DNA of 44,941 bases, from assembly GCF_012939995.1 (NCBI RefSeq), contig NZ_SPMZ01000076.1:286-45226 (forward strand), given 5' to 3'. The translations under genes were made by a program, and so were the position numbers. The notes below the pieces were generated by a model. It was not told the origin of the DNA, made no database searches, and worked only from the letters and a program-made list of their open reading frames with translations. This DNA comes from Candidatus Competibacter phosphatis (GTDB lineage Bacteria; Pseudomonadota; Gammaproteobacteria; Competibacterales; Competibacteraceae). Numbering within the stretch: position 1 is the first letter of the stretch; every line of letters starts with the position of its first letter. Positions 24,018 through 31,861 of this stretch are shown here, piece after piece.

Positions 24018-24842
24018 CTAGGAGGCGCCGTGTTCCTCCGGGGGACGCAAACGGGAAAGATGCTCTCGGAGTGCCTCGCTGAGTTCGACGAGAGCCTGGT
24101 AATGCTCGTCGTCGATCACCTCAATGCGCTGTATCTTCCGTAAAAATGCCCGACCGGACCCCACAGCTTTTTCCTGGACAGGCGCACTCGGGTTCGCGGT
24201 CGTCTTCGCCCGGCGGGTCTCGCGAACCGTCCATTGGCCACGCTTCATAGATTCCCAGAATATTCGTTGTTGGTCGGCATCCTTAATACGAGTAAGTTCG
24301 ATGAGAGCGGATTTGGACACCACACGACTATCGGACGTCCGATAGTCTTCCTTGATAAGAAGAGGCAGGCTATTGAGTTGCAAGGTCTCGCTCACGGTGT
24401 TCTGCGCTTTCCCAATCACCTTCCCCAATTCCTCTTGGGTGTAGTGGTAGCGCGCCATCATTCGTTCAAGGGCTTCGGCTTCCTCCAGTGGGTTCAGGTC
24501 TTCGCGCTGGATGTTTTCGATGAGGGAAATTTCATCGGGGTTGCCCTGGGTAATGATGGCGGGGATGGTAGTCTTTTCTAGAAGTTGATGCGCCCGAAAC
24601 CGCCGCTCTCCGGCAACAAGGAGGTATCCCCCTTCGCTCGCGTCGCGCTTCTTCAAGGTGATCGGCTGGATCAAGCCTTGGCGTTCGATAGAATGAGCGA
24701 GTTCACGCAATTTCTCCTCGTCGAACGTTTTCCGAGGCTGGTCCGGATTGGGGTGAATCTCGCTCAAATTCACTTCCACGATTTTCGGCAAATCGGGCGA
24801 GGTACCAAAGAAGAAATCTTTTTTCGATTTGGGCGGATTCAT
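24018..24842 (-). CDS. parB: ParB partition protein
   Basis: 274 residues from ATG 24,842. It has the ParB N-terminal CTPase-type domain (VNLSEIHPNPDQPRKTFDEE, LLVAGERRFRAHQLL, SLIENIQREDLNPLEEAEAL; the GERR and ENIQREDLN motifs are diagnostic), then the HTH (HYTQEELGKVIGKAQNTVSE) and a charged C-terminus for dimerisation. ParB binds parS and works with ParA to segregate the element. It is downstream of parA on the same strand, with a 164-base gap containing a hairpin repeat. One candidate parS lies within the gene and another just after it. Confidence 0.92.
   Translation of the reverse strand: MNPPKSKKDFFFGTSPDLPKIVEVNLSEIHPNPDQPRKTFDEEKLRELAHSIERQGLIQPITLKKRDASEGGYLLVAGERRFRAHQLLEKTTIPAIITQGNPDEISLIENIQREDLNPLEEAEALERMMARYHYTQEELGKVIGKAQNTVSETLQLNSLPLLIKEDYRTSDSRVVSKSALIELTRIKDADQQRIFWESMKRGQWTVRETRRAKTTANPSAPVQEKAVGSGRAFLRKIQRIEVIDDEHYQALVELSEALREHLSRLRPPEEHGAS
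24329..24344. promoter_or_regulatory. Candidate parS inside parB
   Basis: TATCGGACGTCCGATA is a perfect 16-bp palindrome, extended by GAC/GTC to 22 bases, and identical in its core to the site at 23,987. ParB target sites are often such 14-16 bp palindromes and may lie within the parB gene, as in Bacillus subtilis. No other copy was noticed in this window. Confidence 0.65.
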
Positions 24843-24919
24843 GGAAGTGTGTTTTATGACTAATAAAGTTTGGAAGGACTATAGCTCTCCTCAATGAGTT
24901 GTGGTCGACTCAGGAGCGG

Positions 24920-24980
24920 AAATCCCCCCCTGACCCCCCTTTTTCAAAGAGAGGCACCGCGCCAGCGGCAAGGGGGATTT
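24920..24980. repeat. Short hairpin repeat (MITE/REP-like)
   Basis: AAATCCCCC at the left and GGGGGATTT at the right bracket 61 bases containing CCCCCCTTTTTCAAAGAG. This resembles widespread intergenic repeats with a CCCCCTTTTTCAAAGGGGG core. It sits in the parA-parB gap, where it could lower expression of parB relative to parA. Confidence 0.5.
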
Positions 24981-25006
24981 AGCTCGGCGATCCACGCTTC
25001 CACGAC

Positions 25007-25796
25007 TCAAGGAGGGTTGCTATAAAAGGTTTCGATTAAGGCATCAGCGACGGTGTAATACACCTGCACGCCGGGGGTTGTAGGCGCGATTTCGAGGGTG
25101 GGTTTACCTTCCATGCTCGCCTTGTCGTAGGCGGTACTTCGGTTAATTGGTTCGAATATGCGAACCCGGCGTGATTTGAGTCCCGCCCGGACCCGTTCCA
25201 AGGTTTCGTTGTCGTGCAAGTTACGCGGGTTGTACTGTGTCGGCAGTACGCCGAAAATCTGCAAGGTCGGGTTCAGGCGCTGCTGGAGCTTCTCGATGGT
25301 CTGGAACAGCCGTTCCACGCCCCGAAACGAGAGGTGGTCAGTCTTAACCGGCACCAAAACCGCATCGGCCGCCGTCATGGCATTAACGGTCAACAGTCCC
25401 AAGGATGGCGTGCAGTCAATGAGCACAAAATCGTAGCAGTCTCGGATTTCCCGTAATTTGTCCCGTAATACCGTCGGGGCAGATAGAAGCACGTTGGTGA
25501 TGAGTTCTGGCTCGGCGTCAGCCAGCGCGATGCTGGATGGTACGAGAGCTGGGTTTTTACCCAACACTAGCGCTTCGAGTGGCGTCTCGCCCAAAAGAGA
25601 GAAATACAGAGTTTTCTCCTGTTCTTCCAGGACGTTCGGGTCATAATCGAAGTACATGGTGAGACTGGCTTGCGGGTCGGCGTCCACCGCCAGCACACGC
25701 TTCCCCCCGGTTCGCCAGCGCGTAGGCCAAATTGATGGTGGAAGTAGTTTTGCCCACGCCCCCTTTCTGGTTAGCAATCGCAATTACGGTGCTCAT
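25007..25796 (-). CDS. parA: ParA partition ATPase, one-base frameshift near the start
   Basis: The ATG at 25,796 opens MSTVIAIANQKGGVGKTTST, with the deviant Walker A KGGVGKTT. After ANRG the frame moves forward one base at the six-C run (plus strand) 25,703-25,708. It then continues KRVLAVDADPQASLTMYF (A' motif), DFVLIDCTPSLGLLTVNA (Walker B region) and VPVKTDHLSFRGVERL. With one base fewer this is a normal ParA of about 262 residues. Without the repair the Walker A lysine would be lost. ParA forms dynamic ATP-bound patches on the nucleoid to move ParB-parS complexes. Confidence 0.88.
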
Positions 25797-25949
25797 AGGT
25801 GTTTTGCTATTGGATCAGATAGTCCACTGCTCCGGGCTCCTTACCACAAAAAAGATAGTTCCCGGCTGCATATAGGTACGGTTTTCCTTCACGGTCAGGT
25901 GACCGGGTAGGATACCTGGGTCTCCTCGACCACTTGGTTTATTGGGTGG

Positions 25950-26111
25950 TCAAAGCTTGTCCCCTCCTTTTTGCTTTTGGAGTCGGTAGTTCCGGTATAC
26001 CCGGAACATCTCGCGGAACAGCTCACTCTTAGTACGCTGCTCTTCTTCAGCCATGCGCTCGAACTCATCGGCCATCGTCGGTGGGATGGAAAAACCTACC
26101 ATCCGTGTCAT
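25950..26111 (-). CDS. Small ribbon-helix-helix protein upstream of parA
   Basis: 53 residues from ATG 26,111 (MTRMVGFSIPPTMADEFERM, ending NYRLQKQKGGDKL). The order beta strand (RMVGFSIP), helix (MADEFERMAEEE), turn with R-T-K-S-E, helix (LFREMFRVYRNY) is the CopG/Arc ribbon-helix-helix fold. It precedes parA by 153 bases on the same strand, a place often taken by small regulators or centromere-binding proteins in plasmid partition loci. An AAAGATAATCTTT palindrome at 26,156-26,168 may be its operator. Confidence 0.65.
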   Translation of the reverse strand: MTRMVGFSIPPTMADEFERMAEEEQRTKSELFREMFRVYRNYRLQKQKGGDKL

Positions 26112-26654
26112 GCGTGTCACGGATATACCTCGTTTGAGTTTAAAAATGTTTCAAGAAAGATAATCTTTATTATTGTAAGAGGTGGATAAGCTTTTTTGAC
26201 ATCCTCCTCGGCCTGAATGGCGGAGATTCTTACGGCGCTCAGGCGTGCCTCAATGCCGCGCCTGAGTCGCTTCGGTGGGTTCCTACTGCTAGCGGCATTA
26301 CCGCATCGCTCACTTTACAGGTTAACCGGGCGTGTCTTGCCCTTAACACAGCTAAGGTGTTGTGAAACGCTTGGAATTTTACCAGAAGCGAGTATGACTG
26401 GGTTCGCGTTTGACCACTTTAATCGGACAGGAGGTACAACGGCCTGGATAGACTGTCTACAAGCCATGTGGTTTACAACCACTTTTGGAAGTAGCTGCAA
26501 CGAGTTTCTGGAAATGGCTGCGTGTTTCACACCCGTCGTAACCAGATCTGTGGAAAGTTGCAACGGCTGTTGGAGGTAACCACATAAATTTCACGCCTCC
26601 CCCCGAAGACCGTGTCATGTGACACGATCTTCGGGTCATGTGAATCATTTCTCG
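26112..26654. other. Non-coding region between the par locus and the Tn7-like element
   Basis: No convincing gene. It holds an operator-like AAAGATAATCTTT palindrome (26,156), degenerate TnsB-like motifs (TTGGAAGTAGCTGCAACG at 26,485, CTGGAAATGGCTGCGTG at 26,508) and the large palindrome listed next. The last five bases, TCTCG (26,650-26,654), are the left copy of the transposon target duplication. Confidence 0.6.
26602..26635. repeat. 34-bp near-perfect palindrome at the transposon target
   Basis: CCCGAAGA, C, CGTGTCA, TG, TGACACG, A, TCTTCGGG: every arm position pairs except the C/A at 26,610 and 26,627. It ends 19 bases before the Tn7-like left end. It may be a protein-binding site used in target choice, an operator for the par locus, or a resolution site. 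Confidence 0.7.
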
Positions 26655-26663
26655 TGTCATCTC

Positions 26664-26764
26664 CAGAAGTGGCTGCGACTTTTCACAGAAGGCGTTGCGA
26701 CTGGCGTAAGATGGATAACTATCTCCAGAAGGCGTTGCGACTTTTCACAGAAGGCGTTGCGACT
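26664..26764 (+). repeat. TnsB-binding site array, left end
   Basis: Four 17-bp copies: CAGAAGTGGCTGCGACT at 26,664 and CAGAAGGCGTTGCGACT at 26,686, 26,726 and 26,748. Spacing is 22, 40 and 22 bases, all in the same direction. Repeated sites at asymmetric spacing are typical of Tn7-family ends. Confidence 0.85.
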
Positions 26765-26897
26765 GGCGGGGAACGCGACCCCCTCATTGCGCCCTGCCCA
26801 GCTCGATGAACCCGAATCCAGCCACGTTGCCAGACCCGAAGGGTCGCGAGGTCGCCGAAGACAGGCGATGGGCGATCCCACCGAGTCCACCACGGCC

Positions 26898-27701
26898 TCA
26901 ACCCCCCTCGTCGCGATAGCCGAGCCGTTCGAGTAAACCATCGAGTATTTCCAGATCGTCGAACGCGAGGATCAAGCGCCCGGACCCTGCCCGAGCATAC
27001 TCCAGGGTGACCGGGACGCCGAGCTGCTCGGATAACCGGCCTTCGAACCGCGCGTGATCGGGATCGCGAGGGTCGGCGTCAAACGGGATCGTGGCCGGGT
27101 CGCGGGGATCGCGGCGGATCTGGCGCATCAGGGCTTCGACTTGCCGCACGGTCAGCCGCTCGCGGCGAATGCGGCGGGCCAGATCGAGCTGGCGCTTGGG
27201 TTCCAGCCCGACCAGGACTTTGGCCTGACCGACGGAAAGCGTCCCCTCGGCGATCCATCGCCGGACGGTCGGTTCCAGGCGCAGCAGGCGGAGCAGATGG
27301 GAGGCGACGGATCGGGAATACCCTCGGCTGGCGCCAGCGCGGGTGATGCTGATGCCTTGCCGCACCTGTTGTTCCAGTGCGCGCGCTTCTTGGATCGGGT
27401 TCGGCGGGACGCCTTCGGCAGACAAGCGCCGCACGCGCCGGACCTCCTCATCTTCCAGACCGTCGCGGACGAGCGCCGCGATTTTCGACAATCCGGCTTT
27501 CTGCGCGGCGAGCCACTGTTTTTCGCCGGACACGATTTCGTAGTGGGTCGGGCGCGTCTCCGGGATGGGGCGGACGGTGACCGGGTCGACGAACCCCAGC
27601 GCCCGAACGATTTCGACCTCTGCGGCGCTCGGCCAAGGCAGCGGCCGCCGCGGGCGCTGGGCGCTCAGGCGCAGGCGATCCAGGTCCAATTCGAGCCACA
27701 C
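26898..27701 (-). CDS. ParB-family protein of the Tn7-like element, putative target selector
   Basis: 267 residues; start GTG 27,701 (MWLELDLDRLRLSAQRPRRP), 13 bases after tnsC. The N-terminal ParB domain has VRPIPETRPTHYEIVSGEKQ (the usual GERR is changed to GEKQ) and GVPPNPIQEARALEQQVRQG in place of ENIQREDLN. An HTH follows (ISITRAGASRGYSRSVASHL), then a linker and the dimer domain (GRLILAFDDLEILDGLLERL). It holds the last place in the transposition operon, where TniQ/TnsD target selectors sit. The inference is that it directs insertion or handles the target; an alternative is stabilisation of the element. Confidence 0.8.
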   Translation of the reverse strand: MWLELDLDRLRLSAQRPRRPLPWPSAAEVEIVRALGFVDPVTVRPIPETRPTHYEIVSGEKQWLAAQKAGLSKIAALVRDGLEDEEVRRVRRLSAEGVPPNPIQEARALEQQVRQGISITRAGASRGYSRSVASHLLRLLRLEPTVRRWIAEGTLSVGQAKVLVGLEPKRQLDLARRIRRERLTVRQVEALMRQIRRDPRDPATIPFDADPRDPDHARFEGRLSEQLGVPVTLEYARAGSGRLILAFDDLEILDGLLERLGYRDEGG

Positions 27702-27714
27702 GAGACCATTCCCG

Positions 27715-28623
27715 TCAATCCGCCAACTCGCTGGCCCGTCGGCGCTGAAGGGAAGGAGGGTCCCAATCCAGCTCGCGCAGCAGCGCGCGGTCGATCCGTT
27801 CCCGGCCCGAGCGGATCGCTGCCTCGGTGGCCAGGTTCAACACCGTCGCCAAGTCCCCGATGGTACCTTCGCTGAGGGCCAGCAATTCGGCGGCCACTTC
27901 CGGCGCGTGCAGGCGCGAAGGTTGGCGCAACGGCAGCAGGCGTTCGAAGCTGGCCAGCAGCTTGCGGTACTCGTCGTTCAAGGTCCATTTGGGTAGCGCC
28001 AACGGCCGGAACCGATTGGCCAGTTGCGGATCGGTTTGAATGGCGCGCAGCGCGTCGGCGGTGCCCACGCCCACCAGGGGAATTTGCAGGTCGTTGCCGA
28101 GGAATTTCAGCGTGTTGAGCACGATCCGCTGCGGTTCGAGGCGGCTGGCCAGCAGATGGTGTAACTCATCGATGATCAGCATTTTCACCTTGAGATGACG
28201 CAGCAGCAAACGGGTCTGTACCAGTTTGTACCCGGCCGGGAGCCGCGACCGGTAGGGCGCTTGGACCTGTTCCAGCACTTCTTCGTAAAACCGGCCTTCA
28301 TCGGGAACCGGCGGCATTTGCAGCGTGACGACCGGGCACAGGCGACGCTCGCCATCCTCGGCGAGAAAAGCGGGATAACGGTCGGCAAACTGCTGGACGA
28401 TGCAGGTCTTGCCGTTGTTCGTGGGCCCGACCAGCAGCACGTTCGGCATGCGATGGGTGGGCGGATGGCGCATCAACGCCTCCAACCGGCTCAGTGCCGT
28501 CTGCGCTTGGGTATAGCCGATCCAGCGGGGCTGCAACAGCCACGTCAAGCGTTCGTCCGGGCTGCGGTCGAGCTGAGCGCGGGCGCTCGGGTCCAGATGC
28601 GAGCTGTCGGCGGCGGCGTTCAT
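27715..28623 (-). CDS. tnsC: TnsC/TniB-like AAA+ transposition regulator
   Basis: About 302 residues from ATG 28,623 (MNAAADSSHLDPSARAQLDR). The AAA+ core has Walker A LLVGPTNNGKTCIVQQF, Walker B KMLIIDELHHLLA, a sensor loop VGVGTADALRAIQTDPQLAN and an arginine finger region RFRPLALPKW. TniB/TnsC ATPases polymerise on target DNA and pass the target on to the TnsAB transposase. As given, the frame continues unbroken from tnsB, but removing one G from 28,656-28,661 makes tnsB stop in the ATGA overlapping this start. I therefore treat it as a separate gene. Confidence 0.85.
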   Translation of the reverse strand: MNAAADSSHLDPSARAQLDRSPDERLTWLLQPRWIGYTQAQTALSRLEALMRHPPTHRMPNVLLVGPTNNGKTCIVQQFADRYPAFLAEDGERRLCPVVTLQMPPVPDEGRFYEEVLEQVQAPYRSRLPAGYKLVQTRLLLRHLKVKMLIIDELHHLLASRLEPQRIVLNTLKFLGNDLQIPLVGVGTADALRAIQTDPQLANRFRPLALPKWTLNDEYRKLLASFERLLPLRQPSRLHAPEVAAELLALSEGTIGDLATVLNLATEAAIRSGRERIDRALLRELDWDPPSLQRRRASELAD

Positions 28624-30348
28624 TCGCGCCGGCGACCGACATAACGGTCGGCAAAGGGGGGTGATGGCCTCGGGAAGATCGGCCCCGTCAACGTCGAGTC
28701 TCGCGGCGCAGCCGACCGATGGATCGAGGGGTTCGCGGTGTTGGTGGTGGTCCCGCCGCTGGGCGCGGCGGCGGTTTTGGGTGGCGTCGAGGGCCTGCGC
28801 TTCGATCTGGCGGAGACGCTCGTAACCGGCAAACAACGCCGCTTCGTCGATGCTGTGTCGGCCTTCGGCTTTGAGCCGACGCCGCACCTCGCGCAGTTCC
28901 CAGAGGCTCATGCTCGGCGCCGCCAGCCGGCGGTAAGGGATGGGAAAATACTGCTTCAGTTCGGGGTCGAAGAAAAAAACCGTGCTGATATCGCGCGGGT
29001 CCCGCCGCACGACGAAGGTGCGTGGCCGCTTCGCAGGCCCCGGCTGCGCGGCGCGTATCCACGGCTTGAGGACGTCGTGGTAATAGTAGATTTCGTCGAT
29101 CCGCAGCCCGTAGGGTTGCACCGTCCGCTCCACGTAGGGAAGAAAATCGAGCCGTAGCCGTTCGGGATCGGCGGGTAGCGGCCGCAGGCCACAACCGGGC
29201 CGTTCGCCGTTCCCCAAGATGCCCTGTTGGTATTTTTTGAGTGGCGACATCCCGAGGCCCTGGTGGAGCTTCTGGTGATAGACCTGGGCGATGTAGACGG
29301 CCAACCAGCGTTCGAGCTCGTCGAGCGTCATCGCGGCCTTTTGTGCCGACGGGTAATCCCCGCGCTCGGCGAGATTGGAAAAGGTGGTGCCCGGCAAGGC
29401 ATGGATGGCCTGGTTGAGCGTGCCGCACAGCCGTTCGATATGACCGCCGAAATGCGGTCGCCCGACCGGTCGCCAGTGCAGGTCGATGCCGTATTCGGCG
29501 CAGGCCCGCCGCACCATCGCACCCCGAAACTCCGGCGCGTTATCGGCGTGGACGCAATCCATCAGCCCGCCGATCGGCCAAGGGGCATCGATCCCCTGCC
29601 GGGCCAGCCAAGTCTCCTTGGGCAGGATGGCCCGCGCCAGGCAGAGTCCCACCGACAGGGCGCAGGGCGGGTCCAGGGCGAGATAAAAACCGGCGATCCC
29701 CCGGCTGAACACATCGATGGCCACGGTCAGGGTGGGCCGACCGATCGGCAACCGTTGGCGGTCGTCGACCACCAGCACGTCCGCCGGGGTGTGGTCGATT
29801 TGGATCACCGCCAGCGGCCAGTCCGCGTTCGGAAACGCGCCCACGACCGGGTCGTGGCGATCCCGGGCCGCGCGGGTCCCTTCGCGGCGGCGCAGCCGGA
29901 CCGGGCCGGCGATCCGGGCGATGCGCGCGCGCAGCGTGTTGATGTGCGGGGCCGCGACTCCAGCTTGATAGCAGCGCCGCCGCAGTTCCTGGTACGTGGC
30001 TGCCGCGCTCGGCTTCTGGGCCGTCAAGTAATGGTCGTCGATCACCGCGGCGATGAGCGCTTCCACAGGGTCGCTCAACCGGCTATCCCCGCGCCCCCCC
30101 TTGGAATTGCCCGGCAACAAAGCCGAGCACTGCCCCGTCGCTTGGTAGCGGTCCAGCCAGCGATAGAGCGTGGCCCGATCCACCCCGGACTGGCGGGCAC
30201 ATCGCTCCACGTCCACCGCCGAGCGCCGTTCGCTTTCCAGCAGCGGGCGGATCGCGGCGTAGCGCGCCTCCGCGATCCGCCAGCTCGCCTCGGAAACCGT
30301 GCCGAGATCGGGAGGAGAGGGTGCGAGGCCGTCTTTAGCGCGGGTCAT
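28620..30348 (-). CDS. tnsB: TnsB/TniA-like DDE transposase
   Basis: About 575 residues from ATG 30,348, overlapping the tnsA end by 14 bases; an upstream ATG at 30,411 is possible. There is an N-terminal HTH (DVERCARQSGVDRATLYRWL, residues 46-65) and an integrase-type core with D185 (VIQIDHTPAD), D269 (CVHADNAPEF) and E305 (GHIERLCGTLN), about the D-D-35-E spacing of the family. A beta-barrel and basic C-terminus follow. TnsB binds the repeated end sites and joins 3' ends to the target. In the raw sequence it appears fused to TnsC; with one G removed from 28,656-28,661 it ends ADRYVGRRRE and stop. Confidence 0.9.
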
Positions 30349-31072
30349 CTTCGTCCTCGCCAGCATCCACGAGACCGGGGTTCGCCGGGTGTCGGGCACC
30401 GCCGTCGCCACCGTCGGTGCGTGCTCGGAGCACGCTGTAGGGGGTCAGCAACCGATCGAGATCGACTCCAATCTGTCCGGTCGCCACCAGGTGCCACAAG
30501 GTGGCCAACGCCTCGGCGTGCCGGAGAGGGTTGAGACAGGCCAGCGCCAGCAGGGCGTCCGGTGTGGCCGTGCCGTGCGCCCGGAGCGCGGTCAACAAGG
30601 CATCGCGGTCCGTGTCGTCAACCCGCATTGGGCGGTAACGCAAAAGAAAACGGATGTTCCCGAGCCGCGGCGTGCGGATTTCCCGCTCCGTGACCACGCG
30701 GAATCGCCATCCCCGGTCGCGGGCATAGTGCCGGGCCGCCGTGAATTTAGGCCGGTACTCCGCACCGTGCTCGCGCAGATCGCCGCGATATTTGACCTCG
30801 CACAAGGCGGGCGGTCCACCGGGTTGGCCAGTCGGCTCCGGCCGATAGCGGACCAGCACGTCGGGTGTGTAGCGGCAGAGTCGACCTTCAGGGTTATGGT
30901 ACGGGATCGTGACCGGCTGTTCCTCGAACGACTCGACCCGCCGGTCGAACTCCAAGAGCAGGAAAAAATCCTTTTCCAGCGTCGACTCGAACCCGATCGG
31001 GTTCCGATTCTTGACGCTGGCAAACCGGCCGGTGACGTTCCGGTAGCTCTTGGGGATCGAACGGGCCACCAT
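30335..31072 (-). CDS. tnsA: TnsA-like endonuclease
   Basis: 245 residues from ATG 31,072 (MVARSIPKSYRNVTGRFASV); a GTG at 31,105 lies within a TnsB site and is less likely. The catalytic core reads FESTLEKDFFLLLEFDRRV, EQPVTIPY, YTPDVLVRY and CEVKYRGDL, giving the E, D and E-x-K residues of the restriction-enzyme-like TnsA fold. The C-terminal part (about 150-245) is a helical TnsC-contacting domain in Tn7. TnsA cuts the 5' ends, so the element should move by cut-and-paste. It is the first gene of the transposition operon, read inward from the right end. Confidence 0.9.
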   Translation of the reverse strand: MVARSIPKSYRNVTGRFASVKNRNPIGFESTLEKDFFLLLEFDRRVESFEEQPVTIPYHNPEGRLCRYTPDVLVRYRPEPTGQPGGPPALCEVKYRGDLREHGAEYRPKFTAARHYARDRGWRFRVVTEREIRTPRLGNIRFLLRYRPMRVDDTDRDALLTALRAHGTATPDALLALACLNPLRHAEALATLWHLVATGQIGVDLDRLLTPYSVLRARTDGGDGGARHPANPGLVDAGEDEDDPR

Positions 31073-31097
31073 AATAAAATCGCTTGAAATCAAATCC

Positions 31098-31230
31098 AGT
31101 CGCACCCACTCCTGTGAATTTTAATCCAGTCGCAGCCACTTCTGTGAAAAGTCGCAACGACTTTTGGAGAAAAATCACTTAACCCCTTGATCGGTGGTCA
31201 TCGGAGTCGCACCCACTTCTGGAGATGACA
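31098..31230 (-). repeat. TnsB-binding site array, right end
   Basis: Four copies in inverted orientation to the left end: AGTCGCACCCACTCCTG (31,098), AGTCGCAGCCACTTCTG (31,128), AGTCGCAACGACTTTTG (31,150) and AGTCGCACCCACTTCTG (31,205). The spacing of 30, 22 and 55 bases differs from the left end, as in other Tn7-like elements. Confidence 0.85.
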
Positions 31231-31235
31231 TCTCG

Positions 31236-31860
31236 TCCAGTGGTGCGTACTAGCGTTTCTTCTTAAACACCACTTGCAACATGGGCCAGGCGCAGATTGT
31301 GGCCTGTGGGGTCTTCGTGTTGTCTTGGCCTCGCGACTATAGAACTTGGTCTCGTGTTGTCGTCAGTGTGTTTCTTCCTATTCTGGGTGTGCCTGTACCT
31401 ACGTGTCCTTGGTCTATTGACCGTGCTTCGTGGACGCCTCTAGCTGCTATCCATGAGATGGTATAAGAAATCATCAAGTGATGGAAGTCTAGTCTTTTGA
31501 TCTTTTCGGTTTGTTTGTTGATGTTCTGAGAAAGCTATTGAGTAATAGCGCCACCACCTAACGGTGGGGATGTCCGACACTAATGGAGGGCTTGGGGATG
31601 GTTCCGCGTGGTGTTCGACAGTTATTTTAAAAATATTCGACACTTAATGAACGGCAATTTGATTGCGGCGAGCCGTGATGAGTCGTCAGGGGTCCGATTC
31701 GGCGCTGGAAACCGCTCGCTTGATCCGCTCGGCAGGGAATCGGCCGGCGGGAGGAGGAGGGGGAACGGTGGACGGCCGACGCGAGGCCGCGTGGGCTTGG
31801 CCCCGAGGGGATTGAAGGGGTGACGGAGGGTGAGGCGGTGGCGAGGGGGGGACGCCCCGC
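31236..31860. other. Non-coding region with candidate Rep iterons
   Basis: No credible gene. Three related 11-bp boxes, TCCGACACTAA (31,573), TTCGACAGTTA (31,614) and TTCGACACTTA (31,636), surround an AT-rich patch (31,622-31,637). They lie 220-290 bases from the end of the Rep-like gene and could form its replication origin. Spacing of the last two is 22 bases, two helical turns. Confidence 0.4.
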
Positions 31861-31861
31861 T

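Larger units (their letters stand above)
26655..31230. mobile_element. Tn7-like transposon, 4,576 bp, complete with both ends and target duplication
   Basis: Left end TGTCATCTCCAGAAGTGG followed by CTGCGACT. Right end, reversed, is the same except for one base (GTGCGACT), so 25 of 26 terminal bases match, and both begin with TGT as in Tn7. The 5-bp duplication TCTCG flanks it exactly (26,650-26,654 and 31,231-31,235), the Tn7 length. Each end carries four 17-bp TnsB-type sites. All genes are on the minus strand in the order tnsA, tnsB, tnsC, parB-like. There is no TniQ/TnsD, TnsE, CRISPR-Cas or unrelated cargo inside. Confidence 0.92.

Noticed and set aside
26217..26579. 120-residue frame left of the Tn7-like element
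   Set aside because: No ribosome site or domain; it overlaps TnsB-like motifs and ends beside a palindrome, so more likely non-coding.
26664..26764. Second CRISPR-like array
   Set aside because: The repeats are 17-bp TnsB-type sites at a transposon end and are mirrored at the other end.
27715..30411. A natural TnsB-TnsC fusion
   Set aside because: One-base removal in a six-G run restores two separate genes with ATGA overlap, matching the error pattern elsewhere in the window.
29227..30534. 435-residue plus-strand frame opposite tnsB
   Set aside because: Antisense shadow of a gene with intact DDE residues.
31281..31466. 61-residue frame right of the Tn7-like element
   Set aside because: Poor composition and no ribosome site.
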